From assembly GCF_019218885.1 (NCBI RefSeq), contig NZ_JAHUWT010000002.1, forward strand, positions 248,001 to 312,000: a stretch of DNA of 64,000 nt, written 5' to 3'. Below the pieces are notes generated by a model. It was not told where the DNA came from. It ran no database searches and was given only the letters and a program-made list of their open reading frames with translations. Position numbers and translations under genes: made by a program. The stretch comes from Bordetella sp. BOR01. Its GTDB lineage: Bacteria; Pseudomonadota; Gammaproteobacteria; Burkholderiales; Burkholderiaceae_B. This document shows, in pieces, positions 49,575 through 58,893 of this stretch. The first letter of the stretch is position 1. Each line of letters starts with the position of its first letter.

Positions 49575-50447
49575 GTGAACACCCACTTCCTTAGCACGCT
49601 ATTGGCGATCCATCGGTACGGATCCATGGCCGAAGCCGCCCGGCGGCTGAACATCACGCACGGCGCGGTGGCCCAGCAGATCCGCGCGCTCGAGTCGCAC
49701 GTCAACGCACCGCTGGTGGCCCGGTCCGGCAAGACCGTGCACCTGACCGAAGCCGCGCATCGCATTCTCGAGACATCGCAGAAAATATTGGACGATGTCG
49801 ATGCGCTGACCGTGCTGGCGCACACCCGCGAAATCCGCGGCGAACTGCGCCTGGGCACGGGCAATACCTCGCTGAACAGCACCGTGCCCAACATCCTGGC
49901 CACGCTGGCCGCGCGCTATCCTGACCTGCACGTATTCATCCGGGCCGGCCTGTCCACCGAGTTCTATGCCGGTGTCGAAAGCGGCGAACTGGATGTGGCT
50001 ATCGCCGTGGAAGCGCCGTTCGAGCTGCCCAAGAAACTGGCGTGGCGCCTGCTGCGCGAAGAGCATTTTTCATTGCTGGCCTCGGCCGGGCACCAGGGGC
50101 GCAGCGCGCAGAGCCTGCTCAACAACGAAGACTTCATCCGCTACGAAACCGGCAGCTGGATCGGTAACCTGATCGACCAATATCTGAAGAAGTCGGGCAT
50201 TGCCACGCGCGATCGCTATGAACTGGCCTCTACCGAATCGATCGCGCTGATGGTCAACAAAGGCCTGGGCGTGGCTATCGTGCCCAATGCCTGGCGCTTG
50301 TGGAAGCAGGGGCTGAACGTCATCAGCCTGCCCTTGCCTGTGCCGTGCCAACCGCGCCGGTTCGGGCTGATCTGGGCGCGATCGTGTCCGCGCATGCAGT
50401 TGGTCGAGGCGTTCGTGAAAGCGGCCGAACAGGAATATCGGGGGTGA
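49575..50447 (+). CDS. LysR-family transcriptional regulator
   Basis: This 290-residue LysR regulator has the HTH MNTHFLSTLLAIHRYGSMAEAARRLNITHGAVAQQIRALESHVNAPLVARSG and an effector domain including RGELRLGTGNTSLNSTVPNILATLAARYPDLHVF and MVNKGLGVAIVPNAW. It begins with GTG at 49575; the ATG two bases before is immediately followed by TGA. It is divergent from the Bug-cyclase pair over 141 bp and probably controls them. Repeat copy 2 follows its stop by 26 bp. Confidence 0.92.
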   Translation: MNTHFLSTLLAIHRYGSMAEAARRLNITHGAVAQQIRALESHVNAPLVARSGKTVHLTEAAHRILETSQKILDDVDALTVLAHTREIRGELRLGTGNTSLNSTVPNILATLAARYPDLHVFIRAGLSTEFYAGVESGELDVAIAVEAPFELPKKLAWRLLREEHFSLLASAGHQGRSAQSLLNNEDFIRYETGSWIGNLIDQYLKKSGIATRDRYELASTESIALMVNKGLGVAIVPNAWRLWKQGLNVISLPLPVPCQPRRFGLIWARSCPRMQLVEAFVKAAEQEYRG

Positions 50448-50473
50448 GCCGGATGGTTCCACCCTGGGTGGAA

Positions 50474-50570
50474 CCTGGTGTCAGGCTCCGTAGGTGCCTG
50501 ACACCAAAGTGTGCAGCGACTGTCTCAATCGTACGGTGTCAGGCACCCTGACGGGAGCCAGACACCTAGG
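50474..50570. repeat. Palindromic intergenic repeat, copy 2
   Basis: This 97-bp element is the same as the one at 47251-47345, in direct orientation and with only scattered differences; outer arms are CCTGGTGTCAGGCTCC and GGGAGCCAGACACCTAGG. It lies just after the LysR stop. With copy 1 it brackets the cyclase-Bug-LysR block (47346-50473). Confidence 0.85.
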
Positions 50571-50832
50571 CACAGCCCCGCCACGTCGTATGGGGACTTA
50601 CCCCTATTCGAGAGCTATCGTGGTGCGGGCAACACGCGCGGACGACTCAAGCCGCGGACAACTCAAGACAGCGCAAGTGTCTGTCAGAAAAGAAGAATTT
50701 TTCAAAACTCCGGGCTCGCGAGCGCTATTCGCAACAAAACATTCCTTAAAGGAATAAAAACTTAGGCGTTTAATTCCCTTTTGACTAACCGGGGTTTTTT
50801 GCATGATCGCTACTTCCAGGAGTACCGACCCC
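50571..50832 (+). promoter_or_regulatory. Upstream region of the RraA-aminotransferase-ABC operon with a 15-bp palindrome
   Basis: No gene is recognised in this spacer. It turns AT-rich from about 50690 and contains ATTCCTTAAAGGAAT (50741-50755), a 7-1-7 palindrome and a likely operator, then TTGACT at about 50781 as a possible -35 and a GGGG-TTTTTT stretch. An AGGAG ends 10 nt before the RraA ATG. No known riboswitch fold was recognised by eye. Confidence 0.5.
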
Positions 50833-51504
50833 ATGCAAAACTCATCGCCCTTTACCCTCAATTCCGCCCCGCCGGTGCTTGGCGCCGAGCTTGCTGCCGC
50901 ATTGCAGCCCATCGTGACCCCGCACTTGAGCGACAACCTGCACCGCCAGCGCGGCGTGGTCGGGTTGGCGCGCTATAACCGCCGGGGCAAGCTGGTGGGC
51001 AGCGCGCTTACCGTCAAGACGCGTCCGGGCGACAATCTGTTCATCTACAAGGCCATGACCCTGATCCAACCCGGCCACGTGCTGGTGGTGGACGCGGGGG
51101 GCGACCTGACCAATGCCTGCGTGGGTGAAATCATGAAGCGCTACCTGCAGCAGCGCGGTTGCGTGGGCCTGATCGTGGACGGCGCCATTCGCGATGTCGC
51201 GGCGTTCGAGAACGACGATTTTCCGTGCTACGCCCGCGGCCACGTGCACCGCGGTCCCTACAAGGACGGCCCGGGCGAGGTGAACGTGCCCGTCAATATC
51301 GGCGGCCAGGTGATCCAGCCCGGCGATGTGATCGTGGCCGATGAAGACGGCATCGTCTCGTTTCCCGTCAGCCAGGCCGACGCGCTGGTGCAGAAGGCCC
51401 GCGAGCATGCCGCCAAGGAAGAAAGAATCATGGCCGAGATCGCCGGCGGCGCCGAACGCCAAAGCTGGCTGCATCCCGTGCTTGAAGCGAAGAACCTGCT
51501 GTAG
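50833..51504 (+). CDS. RraA-like aldolase (4-hydroxy-4-methyl-2-oxoglutarate aldolase family)
   Basis: This 223-residue protein has the RraA/HMG-aldolase fold: GSALTVKTRPGDNLFIYKAMTLIQPGHVLVVDAGGDLTNACVGEIM, and the catalytic and metal motif GLIVDGAIRDV (D-G...R-D). Members cleave 4-hydroxy-4-methyl- or 4-carboxy-4-hydroxy-2-oxo acids to pyruvate and a second keto acid; others (RraA) inhibit RNase E and lack this residue set. An earlier in-frame ATG at 50803 exists, but ATG 50833 has an AGGAG at 10 nt. It heads an operon with an aminotransferase and an ABC transporter, which fits the enzyme role. Confidence 0.88.
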   Translation: MQNSSPFTLNSAPPVLGAELAAALQPIVTPHLSDNLHRQRGVVGLARYNRRGKLVGSALTVKTRPGDNLFIYKAMTLIQPGHVLVVDAGGDLTNACVGEIMKRYLQQRGCVGLIVDGAIRDVAAFENDDFPCYARGHVHRGPYKDGPGEVNVPVNIGGQVIQPGDVIVADEDGIVSFPVSQADALVQKAREHAAKEERIMAEIAGGAERQSWLHPVLEAKNLL

Positions 51505-51511
51505 GCCCACC

Positions 51512-52741
51512 ATGACCGCAAACTCTATCCAACACGGCCCGGCCGGATTCCTGGCCCGGCGCATGAGCGCCATCAAGCCTTCCCCCAGCATGGCCGCCAA
51601 GCGCAAGGTCGACACCCTGCGCGCCGAAGGCAAGACCATCATCGACTTCACGATCGGCGAGCCCGATGTGAGCACGCCGGCGCATATTGCCCAGGCCGGC
51701 ATCGCCGCGATCGAGAGCGGCGCCGTGAAGTACACGTCGTCGGCCGGCATCCGCGAATTGCTGCTGGCCATCCAGCAAAAATTCAGCCGCGAGAACAATC
51801 TGTCGTTCGCGCTGGACCAACTGGTGGTGGGCACGGGCGCCAAGCAAGTCATCTTCTCGGCGCTGCAGGCCACGCTGGATCCGGGCGACGAAGTCATCAT
51901 TCCCACGCCCTACTGGGTGTCCTACCCCGACATGGTGTTGCTCAATGATGGCAAGCCGGTCATTGTGCCGACCACCGAGGCCCAGGGTTTCAAGCTGGTT
52001 CCCGACGCGCTCGAGGCCGCCATCACGCCGCGCACCAAGTGGCTGCTGCTGAACGCGCCCAACAATCCGTCGGGCGCCACCTACAGCGCAGCGGAACTGG
52101 CCGCCTTGCTGGCCGTGCTGGAACGTCATCCGCACGTACTGCTGATGGTCGACGAGATCTACGAGCACTTTTGCTACGATAGCCGCTACGTGTCGCCGCT
52201 GGCGGTCAAGCCGGGCCTGGCGCCGCGCGTGCTGCTGGTCAATGGCGTGTCCAAGGCGTACGCCATGACCGGTTGGCGCGTGGGCTACGCGGCCGGGCCG
52301 GCCTGGCTGGCCAAGGCGATCTCGACCCTGGTCTCGCAATCCACGTCGTGCGCCAGCCAGATCTGCCAGGTGGCCGCCGCCACGGCGTTGTCCGGCGACC
52401 AGCAATGCGTGGCGGACATCATCGCCCTGTACAAAGAACGCCGCGACGTCATCGTCGGCCTGCTCAACGGCATCGCGTCCTTGTCGTGCCCGCTGCCCGA
52501 AGGCGCGTTCTACGTCTTCCCGAATATCCAGGGCTTCATCGGCAAGCGCACACCCGAAGGCAAAGTCATCGAGAACGACCTGGATTTCGTGCATTACCTG
52601 CTGGACGCCGCCGGCGTTGCCGTCCTGGACGGTACCGCCTATGGCAACCCCGGCTACATGCGCATGAGTTTCGCCACCGACCTGGAAACGATCCAGACCG
52701 GCTGCGAAAAGCTGGCATGGGCATGTGGCCAACTTAAATAA
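51512..52741 (+). CDS. Class I aminotransferase (aspartate aminotransferase-like)
   Basis: This 409-residue PLP enzyme is of the aspartate/aromatic aminotransferase class I. TIIDFTIGEPDVSTPAHI starts the fold, GTGAKQVIFSALQATLDPGDEVIIPTPYWVSYPDM and LLLNAPNNPSGATYSAAEL are the substrate and PLP-binding parts, the PLP lysine is in VNGVSKAYAMTGWRVGYAAGP, and MRMSFATD contains the carboxylate-binding arginine. It starts 7 bp after the RraA-like gene. Substrate preference cannot be read, but its setting suggests an amino-group exchange on a glutamate-like amino acid to make the 2-oxo acid for the aldolase. Confidence 0.92.
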   Translation: MTANSIQHGPAGFLARRMSAIKPSPSMAAKRKVDTLRAEGKTIIDFTIGEPDVSTPAHIAQAGIAAIESGAVKYTSSAGIRELLLAIQQKFSRENNLSFALDQLVVGTGAKQVIFSALQATLDPGDEVIIPTPYWVSYPDMVLLNDGKPVIVPTTEAQGFKLVPDALEAAITPRTKWLLLNAPNNPSGATYSAAELAALLAVLERHPHVLLMVDEIYEHFCYDSRYVSPLAVKPGLAPRVLLVNGVSKAYAMTGWRVGYAAGPAWLAKAISTLVSQSTSCASQICQVAAATALSGDQQCVADIIALYKERRDVIVGLLNGIASLSCPLPEGAFYVFPNIQGFIGKRTPEGKVIENDLDFVHYLLDAAGVAVLDGTAYGNPGYMRMSFATDLETIQTGCEKLAWACGQLK

Positions 52742-52760
52742 CATTTCACGGGAGAAAATC

Positions 52761-53591
52761 ATGAGCTTCAAGAATATGCTGAAGGCCGTGCCGCTGCTGG
52801 CTTGCCTGGGCATGGCCAGCGTGGCGCACGCCGACGCGCTGTCCGACATCAAGGCACGCGGCACGCTGGTGTGCGGCACGCTGGGCACGTCCGAGCCCTT
52901 CAGCTTCCAGGACCCCAAGACCCGCCAGGTCGTCGGCTATGAAGTCGACCTGTGCAAAGAGATCGCCGACCACCTGGGCGTCAAGCTCGAGGTCAAGATG
53001 ATCGCCGTGGCTGCCCGCATTCCCGAGCTGGCCGGCGGCCGGGTCGACGTGGTGGCCGCCAACCTGGGCTGGAGCCCCGACCGCGCCAAGCAGATCGACT
53101 ACAGCTACCAGCACTACGTCAGCCCGCAGAAAATCCTGATCCGCCGCGATGACGCGGGCACGCTCAAGACCAACGCCGACCTGGCCGGCAAGCGCGTCAG
53201 CGCGGTGTCGGGCTCGTCGTCGGAAGCCGGGGCCAAGCGCCTGATCCCGGATGTGACCACCGTGACCTTCAAGGATCCGCCCACCGCGTTCATGGCGCTG
53301 CAACAACGCAAAGTGTCGGGCTTCGTCGGGTCGGAACTGATGCTGCTGAAGTTCGCGCAGGAAGCCGAATCGTCGCCCGTCAAGCTCGATATCATTGAAG
53401 AGCCGCTGTTCGTCGAGCCGTGGGGCATCGGCATGCGCAAGGGCGAAGACGGCCTGCGCACCGAAGTCGACAAGGTGCTGGCCGGGCTTGAAAGTTCCGG
53501 CAAGATGCAGGTCATCTTCGACCGCTGGTTCGGCCCGGACACCAAGTTCCCGACGAAGCGTGTCTTCAAGGTCGAGGAAATCAAGGGTTGA
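52761..53591 (+). CDS. Polar amino-acid ABC transporter substrate-binding protein
   Basis: This 276-residue periplasmic binding protein (SBP family 3) has a signal peptide (MSFKNMLKAVPLLACLGMASVAHA) and the typical start LSDIKARGTLVCGTLGTSEPFSFQDPKTRQVVGYEVDLCKEIADHLG. IPELAGGRVDVVAANLGWSPDRAKQIDYSY is the hallmark middle. The start follows CGGGAGAA. It lies 19 bp after the aminotransferase and is the receptor for the adjacent permeases and ATPase. Two cysteines (VCGT, LCKE) may be bridged. Ligand likely a glutamate/aspartate-type amino acid, by context. Confidence 0.92.
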   Translation: MSFKNMLKAVPLLACLGMASVAHADALSDIKARGTLVCGTLGTSEPFSFQDPKTRQVVGYEVDLCKEIADHLGVKLEVKMIAVAARIPELAGGRVDVVAANLGWSPDRAKQIDYSYQHYVSPQKILIRRDDAGTLKTNADLAGKRVSAVSGSSSEAGAKRLIPDVTTVTFKDPPTAFMALQQRKVSGFVGSELMLLKFAQEAESSPVKLDIIEEPLFVEPWGIGMRKGEDGLRTEVDKVLAGLESSGKMQVIFDRWFGPDTKFPTKRVFKVEEIKG

Positions 53592-53616
53592 TGCCCGGCG
53601 GGGCGGGTAGCTGCTT

Positions 53617-54321
53617 ATGAACTACACATTGGATTTCGGTGCGTTACTCAGTAACGGCTACCCGACGCTGATCCTGGGGGGGCTGGTCACGACCCTCAAG
53701 ATGACCCTGCTTGCCTGGCTGCTGGCTTTCGGGCTGGGCAGTTCGCTGGCCGTGCTGCGCATGCTCAATATCCGGGCGCTGAACGCCCTGATCGCGGTGT
53801 ACGTGGCATTTCATCGCAACGTGCCCATGCTGGTGCACATCCTGCTGTGGTATTTCGGGGTGGCGGCCATCGTGCCGCCGGCCATCAACGACGCCATCAA
53901 TATCATCGGCGGCGAATTCTTCTATTCCACGATCGCCATCGGCCTGGTTACCGCGGCCTATGTGGGCGAAGACCTGCGCAGCGCCATCCGGGCGATTCCG
54001 CGCGGCCAGATGGAAGCCGCGCGCAGCCTGGGCCTGAGCTACCTGCAAGCCATGCGCAAGGTGATACTGCCGCAGGCTTTCAAGATATCGATCCCGCCGC
54101 TTACCAACCAGACGCTGCTGCTGTTCAAGAACACCAGCCTGGCCATGGCCATCGGGCTGATCGAGCTGACCGGCGCGGGCCGCGAGATCGAATCCGCCAC
54201 GTTCAAGACCTTCGAGATCTACACGGTGGTAACGGTGCTGTACCTGGCGATTTCGCTGCTGCTGATGCTGGCCGGCGCCCATCTTTCCAAACGGGTCGCT
54301 TACGTGACCAAGGCCCGGTAA
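53617..54321 (+). CDS. Amino-acid ABC transporter permease (HisM-GlnP-like)
   Basis: This 234-residue inner-membrane permease has about five helices and the EAA loop: EDLRSAIRAIPRGQMEAARSLGLSYLQAMRKVILPQAFKISIPPLTNQTLLLFKNTSLAMAIGLIELTG. LTTLKMTLLAWLLAFGLGSSLAVLRML-like VTTLKMTLLAWLLAF opens the domain. It forms a heteromer with the next permease and binds the ATPase through the EAA loop. The stop is 6 bp before the next gene. Confidence 0.92.
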   Translation: MNYTLDFGALLSNGYPTLILGGLVTTLKMTLLAWLLAFGLGSSLAVLRMLNIRALNALIAVYVAFHRNVPMLVHILLWYFGVAAIVPPAINDAINIIGGEFFYSTIAIGLVTAAYVGEDLRSAIRAIPRGQMEAARSLGLSYLQAMRKVILPQAFKISIPPLTNQTLLLFKNTSLAMAIGLIELTGAGREIESATFKTFEIYTVVTVLYLAISLLLMLAGAHLSKRVAYVTKAR

Positions 54322-54327
54322 TACGCA

Positions 54328-55029
54328 ATGCTGGAAATCCTATCCAATAACTGGCTGCTGTTGCTGGTGGGCCAATGGCCCAACGGCCCCATGGGCGGGC
54401 TGGTCGCCACCGTCGGGCTGGCGCTGGTCAGCTTGCTGCTGGCGTTTCCCATCGGCGTGCTGCTGGCGCTGGGGCGCATCAGCACGCACAAGATCTTCTA
54501 CTGGCCGGCAACGGCCATCGTGTACGTGGTGCGCGGGCTGCCGCTCATCATGTTCATCTTCTGGGCCTATTTCTTCCTGCCCCTGTTGATCGGCAATTCG
54601 GTCAGCGGCGTGGTCACCATGGCCGCCGCGCTGATTATCTACGAAGGCGCGTACCTGTCCGAGATCATCCGCAGCGGCATCCAGGCATTGCCGGCGGGGC
54701 AGATGGAAGCCGGCCGTTCGCTGGGCCTGTCGCACATGCAGGCCATGCGCAAGATCGTGCTGCCCCAGGCGCTGTACAACACCATCCCCAGCATGCTCAG
54801 CCAGTTCATTTCCACGGTGAAGGAAACCTCGCTGGGTTTCGTCATCAGCGTGCATGAGCTGACCTTCGCCGCGGCCCAGGTCAACAACATCCTGCTGACC
54901 AAGCCGTTCGAAGTGTTCACCCTGCTGGCACTGACCTACTTCATGCTGAACCTGATTCTTACCGGCATCGTCAAGCTCGTTGAAGCCCGCATGGGCGGAA
55001 CGCGTACCGTGGCCCTAGGCAACCCATGA
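54328..55029 (+). CDS. Amino-acid ABC transporter permease (second subunit)
   Basis: This 233-residue permease pairs with the previous subunit. It has the same HisMQ plan with [28 protein letters not shown] and the EAA loop [64 protein letters not shown]. Its TGA overlaps the ATPase ATG (ATGA), so translation is coupled. Confidence 0.92.
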   Translation: MLEILSNNWLLLLVGQWPNGPMGGLVATVGLALVSLLLAFPIGVLLALGRISTHKIFYWPATAIVYVVRGLPLIMFIFWAYFFLPLLIGNSVSGVVTMAAALIIYEGAYLSEIIRSGIQALPAGQMEAGRSLGLSHMQAMRKIVLPQALYNTIPSMLSQFISTVKETSLGFVISVHELTFAAAQVNNILLTKPFEVFTLLALTYFMLNLILTGIVKLVEARMGGTRTVALGNP

Positions 55030-55748
55030 TCGAATTCAAGAACGTCAGTAAATGGTATGGCGACTATCTCGCCCTGGACAACATCAACGCCGGCGTGCGC
55101 CAAGGCGAAGTGCTGGTTGTGTGCGGGCCCTCGGGCTCGGGCAAGTCCACCCTGATACGCACCATCAACCGCCTGGAGCCCATCCAGCAGGGCCAGATCC
55201 TGGTCGATGGGGCCGATGTCCACGGCAGCGGCTCGCTGGACGAAATGCGCAGCCATATCGGATTCGTGTTCCAGCAGTTCAACCTGTTTCCGCACATGAA
55301 CGTGCTGGACAACCTGATGATGGCGCCCGTGCTGCTCAAGCGCATGGGCAAGCGCGACGCGCGCGACCACGCCAAGGCCCTGCTGGAACGGGTGGGCCTG
55401 GGCCACAAGGCCGACGCCTACCCCGGCGAGCTATCCGGCGGCCAGCAGCAGCGCGTGGCGATTGCCCGGGCACTGGCCATGAAGCCGCGCATCATGTTGT
55501 TCGACGAGCCCACCAGCGCGTTGGACCCGGAGATGGTCAACGAAGTGCTGCTGGTCATGAAGTCGCTGGCCGCCGAGGGCATGACCATGGTTTGCGTCAC
55601 GCACGAAATGAACTTCGCGCGCGACGTGGCCGATACGGTGTGGTTCATGGATGCCGGGCGCATCGTCGAGCAGGCGCCGCCCGAGCAATTCTTCTCCCAG
55701 GCGAAAACCGACCGCGCGCGAAAGTTCCTGGCCGACATCAGGCACTGA
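55026..55748 (+). CDS. Amino-acid ABC transporter ATP-binding protein (GlnQ-like)
   Basis: This 240-residue ATPase has Walker A ([14 protein letters not shown]), Q-loop ([17 protein letters not shown]), signature ([18 protein letters not shown]), Walker B ([16 protein letters not shown]) and the H-loop (VTHEM), all intact and of GlnQ/HisP type. It ends the operon. Its last 11 bp overlap the convergent LysR gene. Confidence 0.95.
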   Translation: MIEFKNVSKWYGDYLALDNINAGVRQGEVLVVCGPSGSGKSTLIRTINRLEPIQQGQILVDGADVHGSGSLDEMRSHIGFVFQQFNLFPHMNVLDNLMMAPVLLKRMGKRDARDHAKALLERVGLGHKADAYPGELSGGQQQRVAIARALAMKPRIMLFDEPTSALDPEMVNEVLLVMKSLAAEGMTMVCVTHEMNFARDVADTVWFMDAGRIVEQAPPEQFFSQAKTDRARKFLADIRH

Positions 55749-56649
55749 GCCCGCCGCCATACGGGCGCGAAAAATCGCACACGTCGCGCGCAATACGCGC
55801 GATCTCTTGGTAGAACATGGTGTTCGACTGCTTGGCATACATGGCGCAGTACATGGACGTCGGCATGGCCTTGGTGGTGCGCACCAATACCAGCTTGCGG
55901 CTCTTGAACAGATCCGAGAAATAGCCGGTAGGGATGCAGGCCACGCCAAAGCCTGCCACCGTCAACCCCACCATCGCCTGCAGACTGTTGATGGTGAACA
56001 GGTTCGACTGCGACGCATGAGGGGCAAGCCATTCATCGTAGATGGCGTTCAGGGCCGAATCCGGATCCTGCCGGATGATGTTCATGCGAGAGATATCTTC
56101 CGGGGTATAGATCTTGGCCGGGGATACCACCGCAGGGCTGCCCGCCCAGCCGAAATCGACTTGCGCGATCGGCTCGGTTTCCAGATAGGGATTGCGTATT
56201 TCCCAATGCAGGATGGCCATGTCCAATTGCCCGTTCAGCAGGCTTTGCTGCAGGTGCCAAGCCATGCCGATCTTGGGCTGCATGATCAGCTCGGGAAACG
56301 AAACCCGCAGCGCTTGCATCAGTTGGGGCAGCCAGGTCATCGCGGTGATTTCGGTAATGCCCAGCCGCAGCGAGCCCGAGAAAGGCTTGAAGCCTTTCAT
56401 CTTCAGCAGCATCTGGTCGCGCCGGCCCAGCAGGTCGGCAGCCATTTCCAGCAGCTCTTCGCCGGTGCGGGTCAGCGTGGCCTTCTGGCCGCTGCGGTCG
56501 AAGATCTGGATATTGAAGCTGGTCTCGAGTTCCTGGATACGCTTGGTGATCGCCGATTGGGTGGTGTTGAGCCGCTCGGCCGCATTGGCAAAGCCGCCCA
56601 GTTGCACCACCCAATAGAGCGCTTCGATTTGCTTGAAAGTCAGCATCAT
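55738..56649 (-). CDS. LysR-family transcriptional regulator
   Basis: This 303-residue LysR regulator has the [57 protein letters not shown] and an effector domain ([45 protein letters not shown]). The start is ATG 56647-56649 with GGAAGG upstream. It is convergent to the ABC operon, overlapping by 11 bp, and could regulate that operon or the Bug gene behind it (41 bp away, same strand). Confidence 0.9.
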   Translation of the reverse strand: MMLTFKQIEALYWVVQLGGFANAAERLNTTQSAITKRIQELETSFNIQIFDRSGQKATLTRTGEELLEMAADLLGRRDQMLLKMKGFKPFSGSLRLGITEITAMTWLPQLMQALRVSFPELIMQPKIGMAWHLQQSLLNGQLDMAILHWEIRNPYLETEPIAQVDFGWAGSPAVVSPAKIYTPEDISRMNIIRQDPDSALNAIYDEWLAPHASQSNLFTINSLQAMVGLTVAGFGVACIPTGYFSDLFKSRKLVLVRTTKAMPTSMYCAMYAKQSNTMFYQEIARIARDVCDFSRPYGGGLSA

Positions 56650-56690
56650 GGCCGAGGCCTTCCGTTGCGTATCTGCCGCGCGGCCAAGGC

Positions 56691-57662
56691 TCAGTCGACC
56701 GAGGCGCCAGACCGTTTCACGGCCTTGCCCCATTTCTCGACTTCGCGGCCGACAAAGTCGCTGCCTTCAGCCGGCGCGTAGACAAGCGGCTGGGCTCCGC
56801 GATCGGCCAGGGCCTTGGCCATGTCCGGCGACCGCAAAATCGCGTTGATCTTCTGATTCAGATAGGCAACCACGTCATCGGGTGTTTTCGCCGGTGCGAA
56901 AATCATCGCCCAGCCCACCGCCTCGAAGCCGGGCAGGCCCGATTCGGCCACGGTGGGCACGTCGGGCAATTGCGGCACGCGTTCACGCGTGGTCACCGCC
57001 AGCGGCACGGCCGCCTTCGATGCCACATGGGGCAGGGCGGCCGTGACCGAGTCCACCATCAGGGGCACATGGTTCCCCAGGAAATCAGCCTGCGCCGGGC
57101 CGCTGCCCTTGTAGGGGATGTGGCGCAGTTCGACCTGGGCATCGGCCTTGAACATCTCGGCCGACAGGTGCTGCGTGCCGCCGATGCCGGCACTGGCGTA
57201 GGCCAGTTCATTCGGCTTGGCCTTGGCCTGCTCGATCAATTGGGTCAGTGAGCTGATGCCGCTTTGCGGCGTGGCCAGGAAGATCAGCGGCACGGTAAAG
57301 ATGCCGCCCACAGGCTTGAAATCGTTCTTCAGCGAATAGCCCGGGTTGCTGTAGAGCGTCTGGTTGACCGCCGCGGCGCTGCCGCCCACCACCAGGGTGT
57401 AGCCGTCAGGGGTGGCACGGCCGACAAACTGCATGCCAATATTGCTGCCGGCCCCGGCCTTGTTCTCGACCACGACGGGTTGGCCTATTTCCCTGGCCAA
57501 CTGTTCGGCCACCATGCGGGCAAAAATATCGGTCGCCTGGCCAGGCGGGAAGGGCACGACCAGATTGACAGGCCGTTCGGGATAAGCGGCGTGGGCAACG
57601 CCCGCGGCACTGAGGACAAGGCTGGCTACCAGGCCGGTCAGGCCCTTTAGTCGCTGCGACAT
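56691..57662 (-). CDS. Bug/TctC-family periplasmic solute receptor
   Basis: This 323-residue Bug receptor starts at ATG 57660-57662, with AGAAAGG upstream, a signal peptide (about 1-25, cleaved after GVAHA) and the start [25 protein letters not shown], again GQ in place of [29 protein letters not shown] differs at LGG (LGN). It lies between two LysR genes on the same strand; which of them controls it is unclear. Confidence 0.93.
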   Translation of the reverse strand: MSQRLKGLTGLVASLVLSAAGVAHAAYPERPVNLVVPFPPGQATDIFARMVAEQLAREIGQPVVVENKAGAGSNIGMQFVGRATPDGYTLVVGGSAAAVNQTLYSNPGYSLKNDFKPVGGIFTVPLIFLATPQSGISSLTQLIEQAKAKPNELAYASAGIGGTQHLSAEMFKADAQVELRHIPYKGSGPAQADFLGNHVPLMVDSVTAALPHVASKAAVPLAVTTRERVPQLPDVPTVAESGLPGFEAVGWAMIFAPAKTPDDVVAYLNQKINAILRSPDMAKALADRGAQPLVYAPAEGSDFVGREVEKWGKAVKRSGASVD

Positions 57663-57829
57663 AAAACACCTTTCTTCGAAACTCTTGATGAAATGCTCTG
57701 GTATGCATGCGGCAGCGGGGTCACCTTGCCGGCATCGACGGATTGTAGCCAGTGCCGGTGTATGCGCCCTGCCCGGTAGTGCATTGAGCAGGCCTGGATT
57801 GGAATTCATCACCCCGGCAGGGGCGTGTA

Positions 57830-58738
57830 TTAACAGCCCAGGCTGAACTGGCGTATCCAATTTCGTGTTTCCTCAACCAGCAAAAGCGCCAGCCGTGATG
57901 GCGTTCGGTTTTTCGCCGAAACGGCGAATGCTTCGACTTCAATTTCGGGCTTGAAGGGGATCAAGGCCAGATCGTTGCTGCGGCGAATCTGGGCCGTGGC
58001 GGAGAACCAGTCCACGATTGCCACGCCCGCGCCAGCCTGGACCAGCAGGCAGGCTGTTTCTGAATATCGCACCTCTATCGCGGTCCGGTATGGCGTTCCC
58101 GCCTGCTTGAACGCGTTCAGCACCAACGGACTTAGCCGCGACCCCATTTCAAGGCCGATCAAAGGGTAGGGCGACAGGTCATTGGGGGTGACAACCTTGT
58201 GCTTGGCCAGGGGGTGCTTGATGGGGACCAGGCACATCATTTCTACACGCGCCACCGGCAGCATCTGCAGGGTTTGATTGAGCTCGGGCTCGAGCGCGAT
58301 GGCAAAGCCAATATCCGCTGCCCCGGATTCGATGATCTCGATTACGTTGTAGGAGCGGCGCACATCGAAGAACACCTTGACCTTCGGGCGTTGACTCAGC
58401 AGTGCATTAATGGCTGCCGGTAGAACCGAATGCCCGAGCTGCGGGGTGGCCACGATGCGTAACTGGCCCAAGCGTTCTTCCTTCAGTTCCTTGACTGTCT
58501 GGTTCAGTGCCTTGGACAGCAAGAAAATCGACTCCGACTCGCGAAACAGAATCCTGGCTTCTTCCGTGGCGGTGAGGCGGTTGCCGATGCGATCAAACAG
58601 GGCAAATTCAACCTGAGATTCCAACTGACGTATGGCGCTGCTGACCGCAGGCTGAGATATCTGCAAAGACCGAGCGGCGCCAATGGTGGTGTGGCTCTGC
58701 ATGACAGCGCGGAATATCTCTAGTAAGCGCAGATTCAC
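57830..58738 (-). CDS. LysR-family transcriptional regulator
   Basis: This 302-residue LysR regulator starts with GTG at 58736-58738 and has the [57 protein letters not shown]. The effector domain includes [59 protein letters not shown]. It is divergent from the TRAP-ureide operon, with a 155-bp AT-rich spacer, and is the best candidate regulator for it. Confidence 0.92.
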   Translation of the reverse strand: MNLRLLEIFRAVMQSHTTIGAARSLQISQPAVSSAIRQLESQVEFALFDRIGNRLTATEEARILFRESESIFLLSKALNQTVKELKEERLGQLRIVATPQLGHSVLPAAINALLSQRPKVKVFFDVRRSYNVIEIIESGAADIGFAIALEPELNQTLQMLPVARVEMMCLVPIKHPLAKHKVVTPNDLSPYPLIGLEMGSRLSPLVLNAFKQAGTPYRTAIEVRYSETACLLVQAGAGVAIVDWFSATAQIRRSNDLALIPFKPEIEVEAFAVSAKNRTPSRLALLLVEETRNWIRQFSLGC

Positions 58739-58893
58739 TATAACTGTTACCTATAGTAGAGGCCAAAAATTTAATAATTGATTATTTCATCAGAGTATTC
58801 ATAATTCAAGCGACAAGAGGAAAGATACGCAGGGAACAACTACGCGGAACCTGGCTTTCATGCCTTGGCGCAACTACTTAGGGGATGTTGATC
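58739..58893. promoter_or_regulatory. Divergent promoter region, LysR / TRAP-ureide operon
   Basis: This 155-bp spacer is markedly AT-rich around 58739-58830 (TTTAATAATTGATTATTTCA) and includes TAACTGTTACCTATAGTAG just before the LysR GTG. It is a suitable place for LysR binding and two opposite promoters. Motifs are not assigned individually. Confidence 0.45.

Noticed and set aside
50571-50760. Riboswitch upstream of the RraA operon
   Set aside because: No known conserved core could be recognised; only a short palindrome is clear.
51428-52918. 496-codon minus-strand frame opposite RraA and the aminotransferase
   Set aside because: Shadow frame with no motif; the plus-strand genes are fully recognisable.
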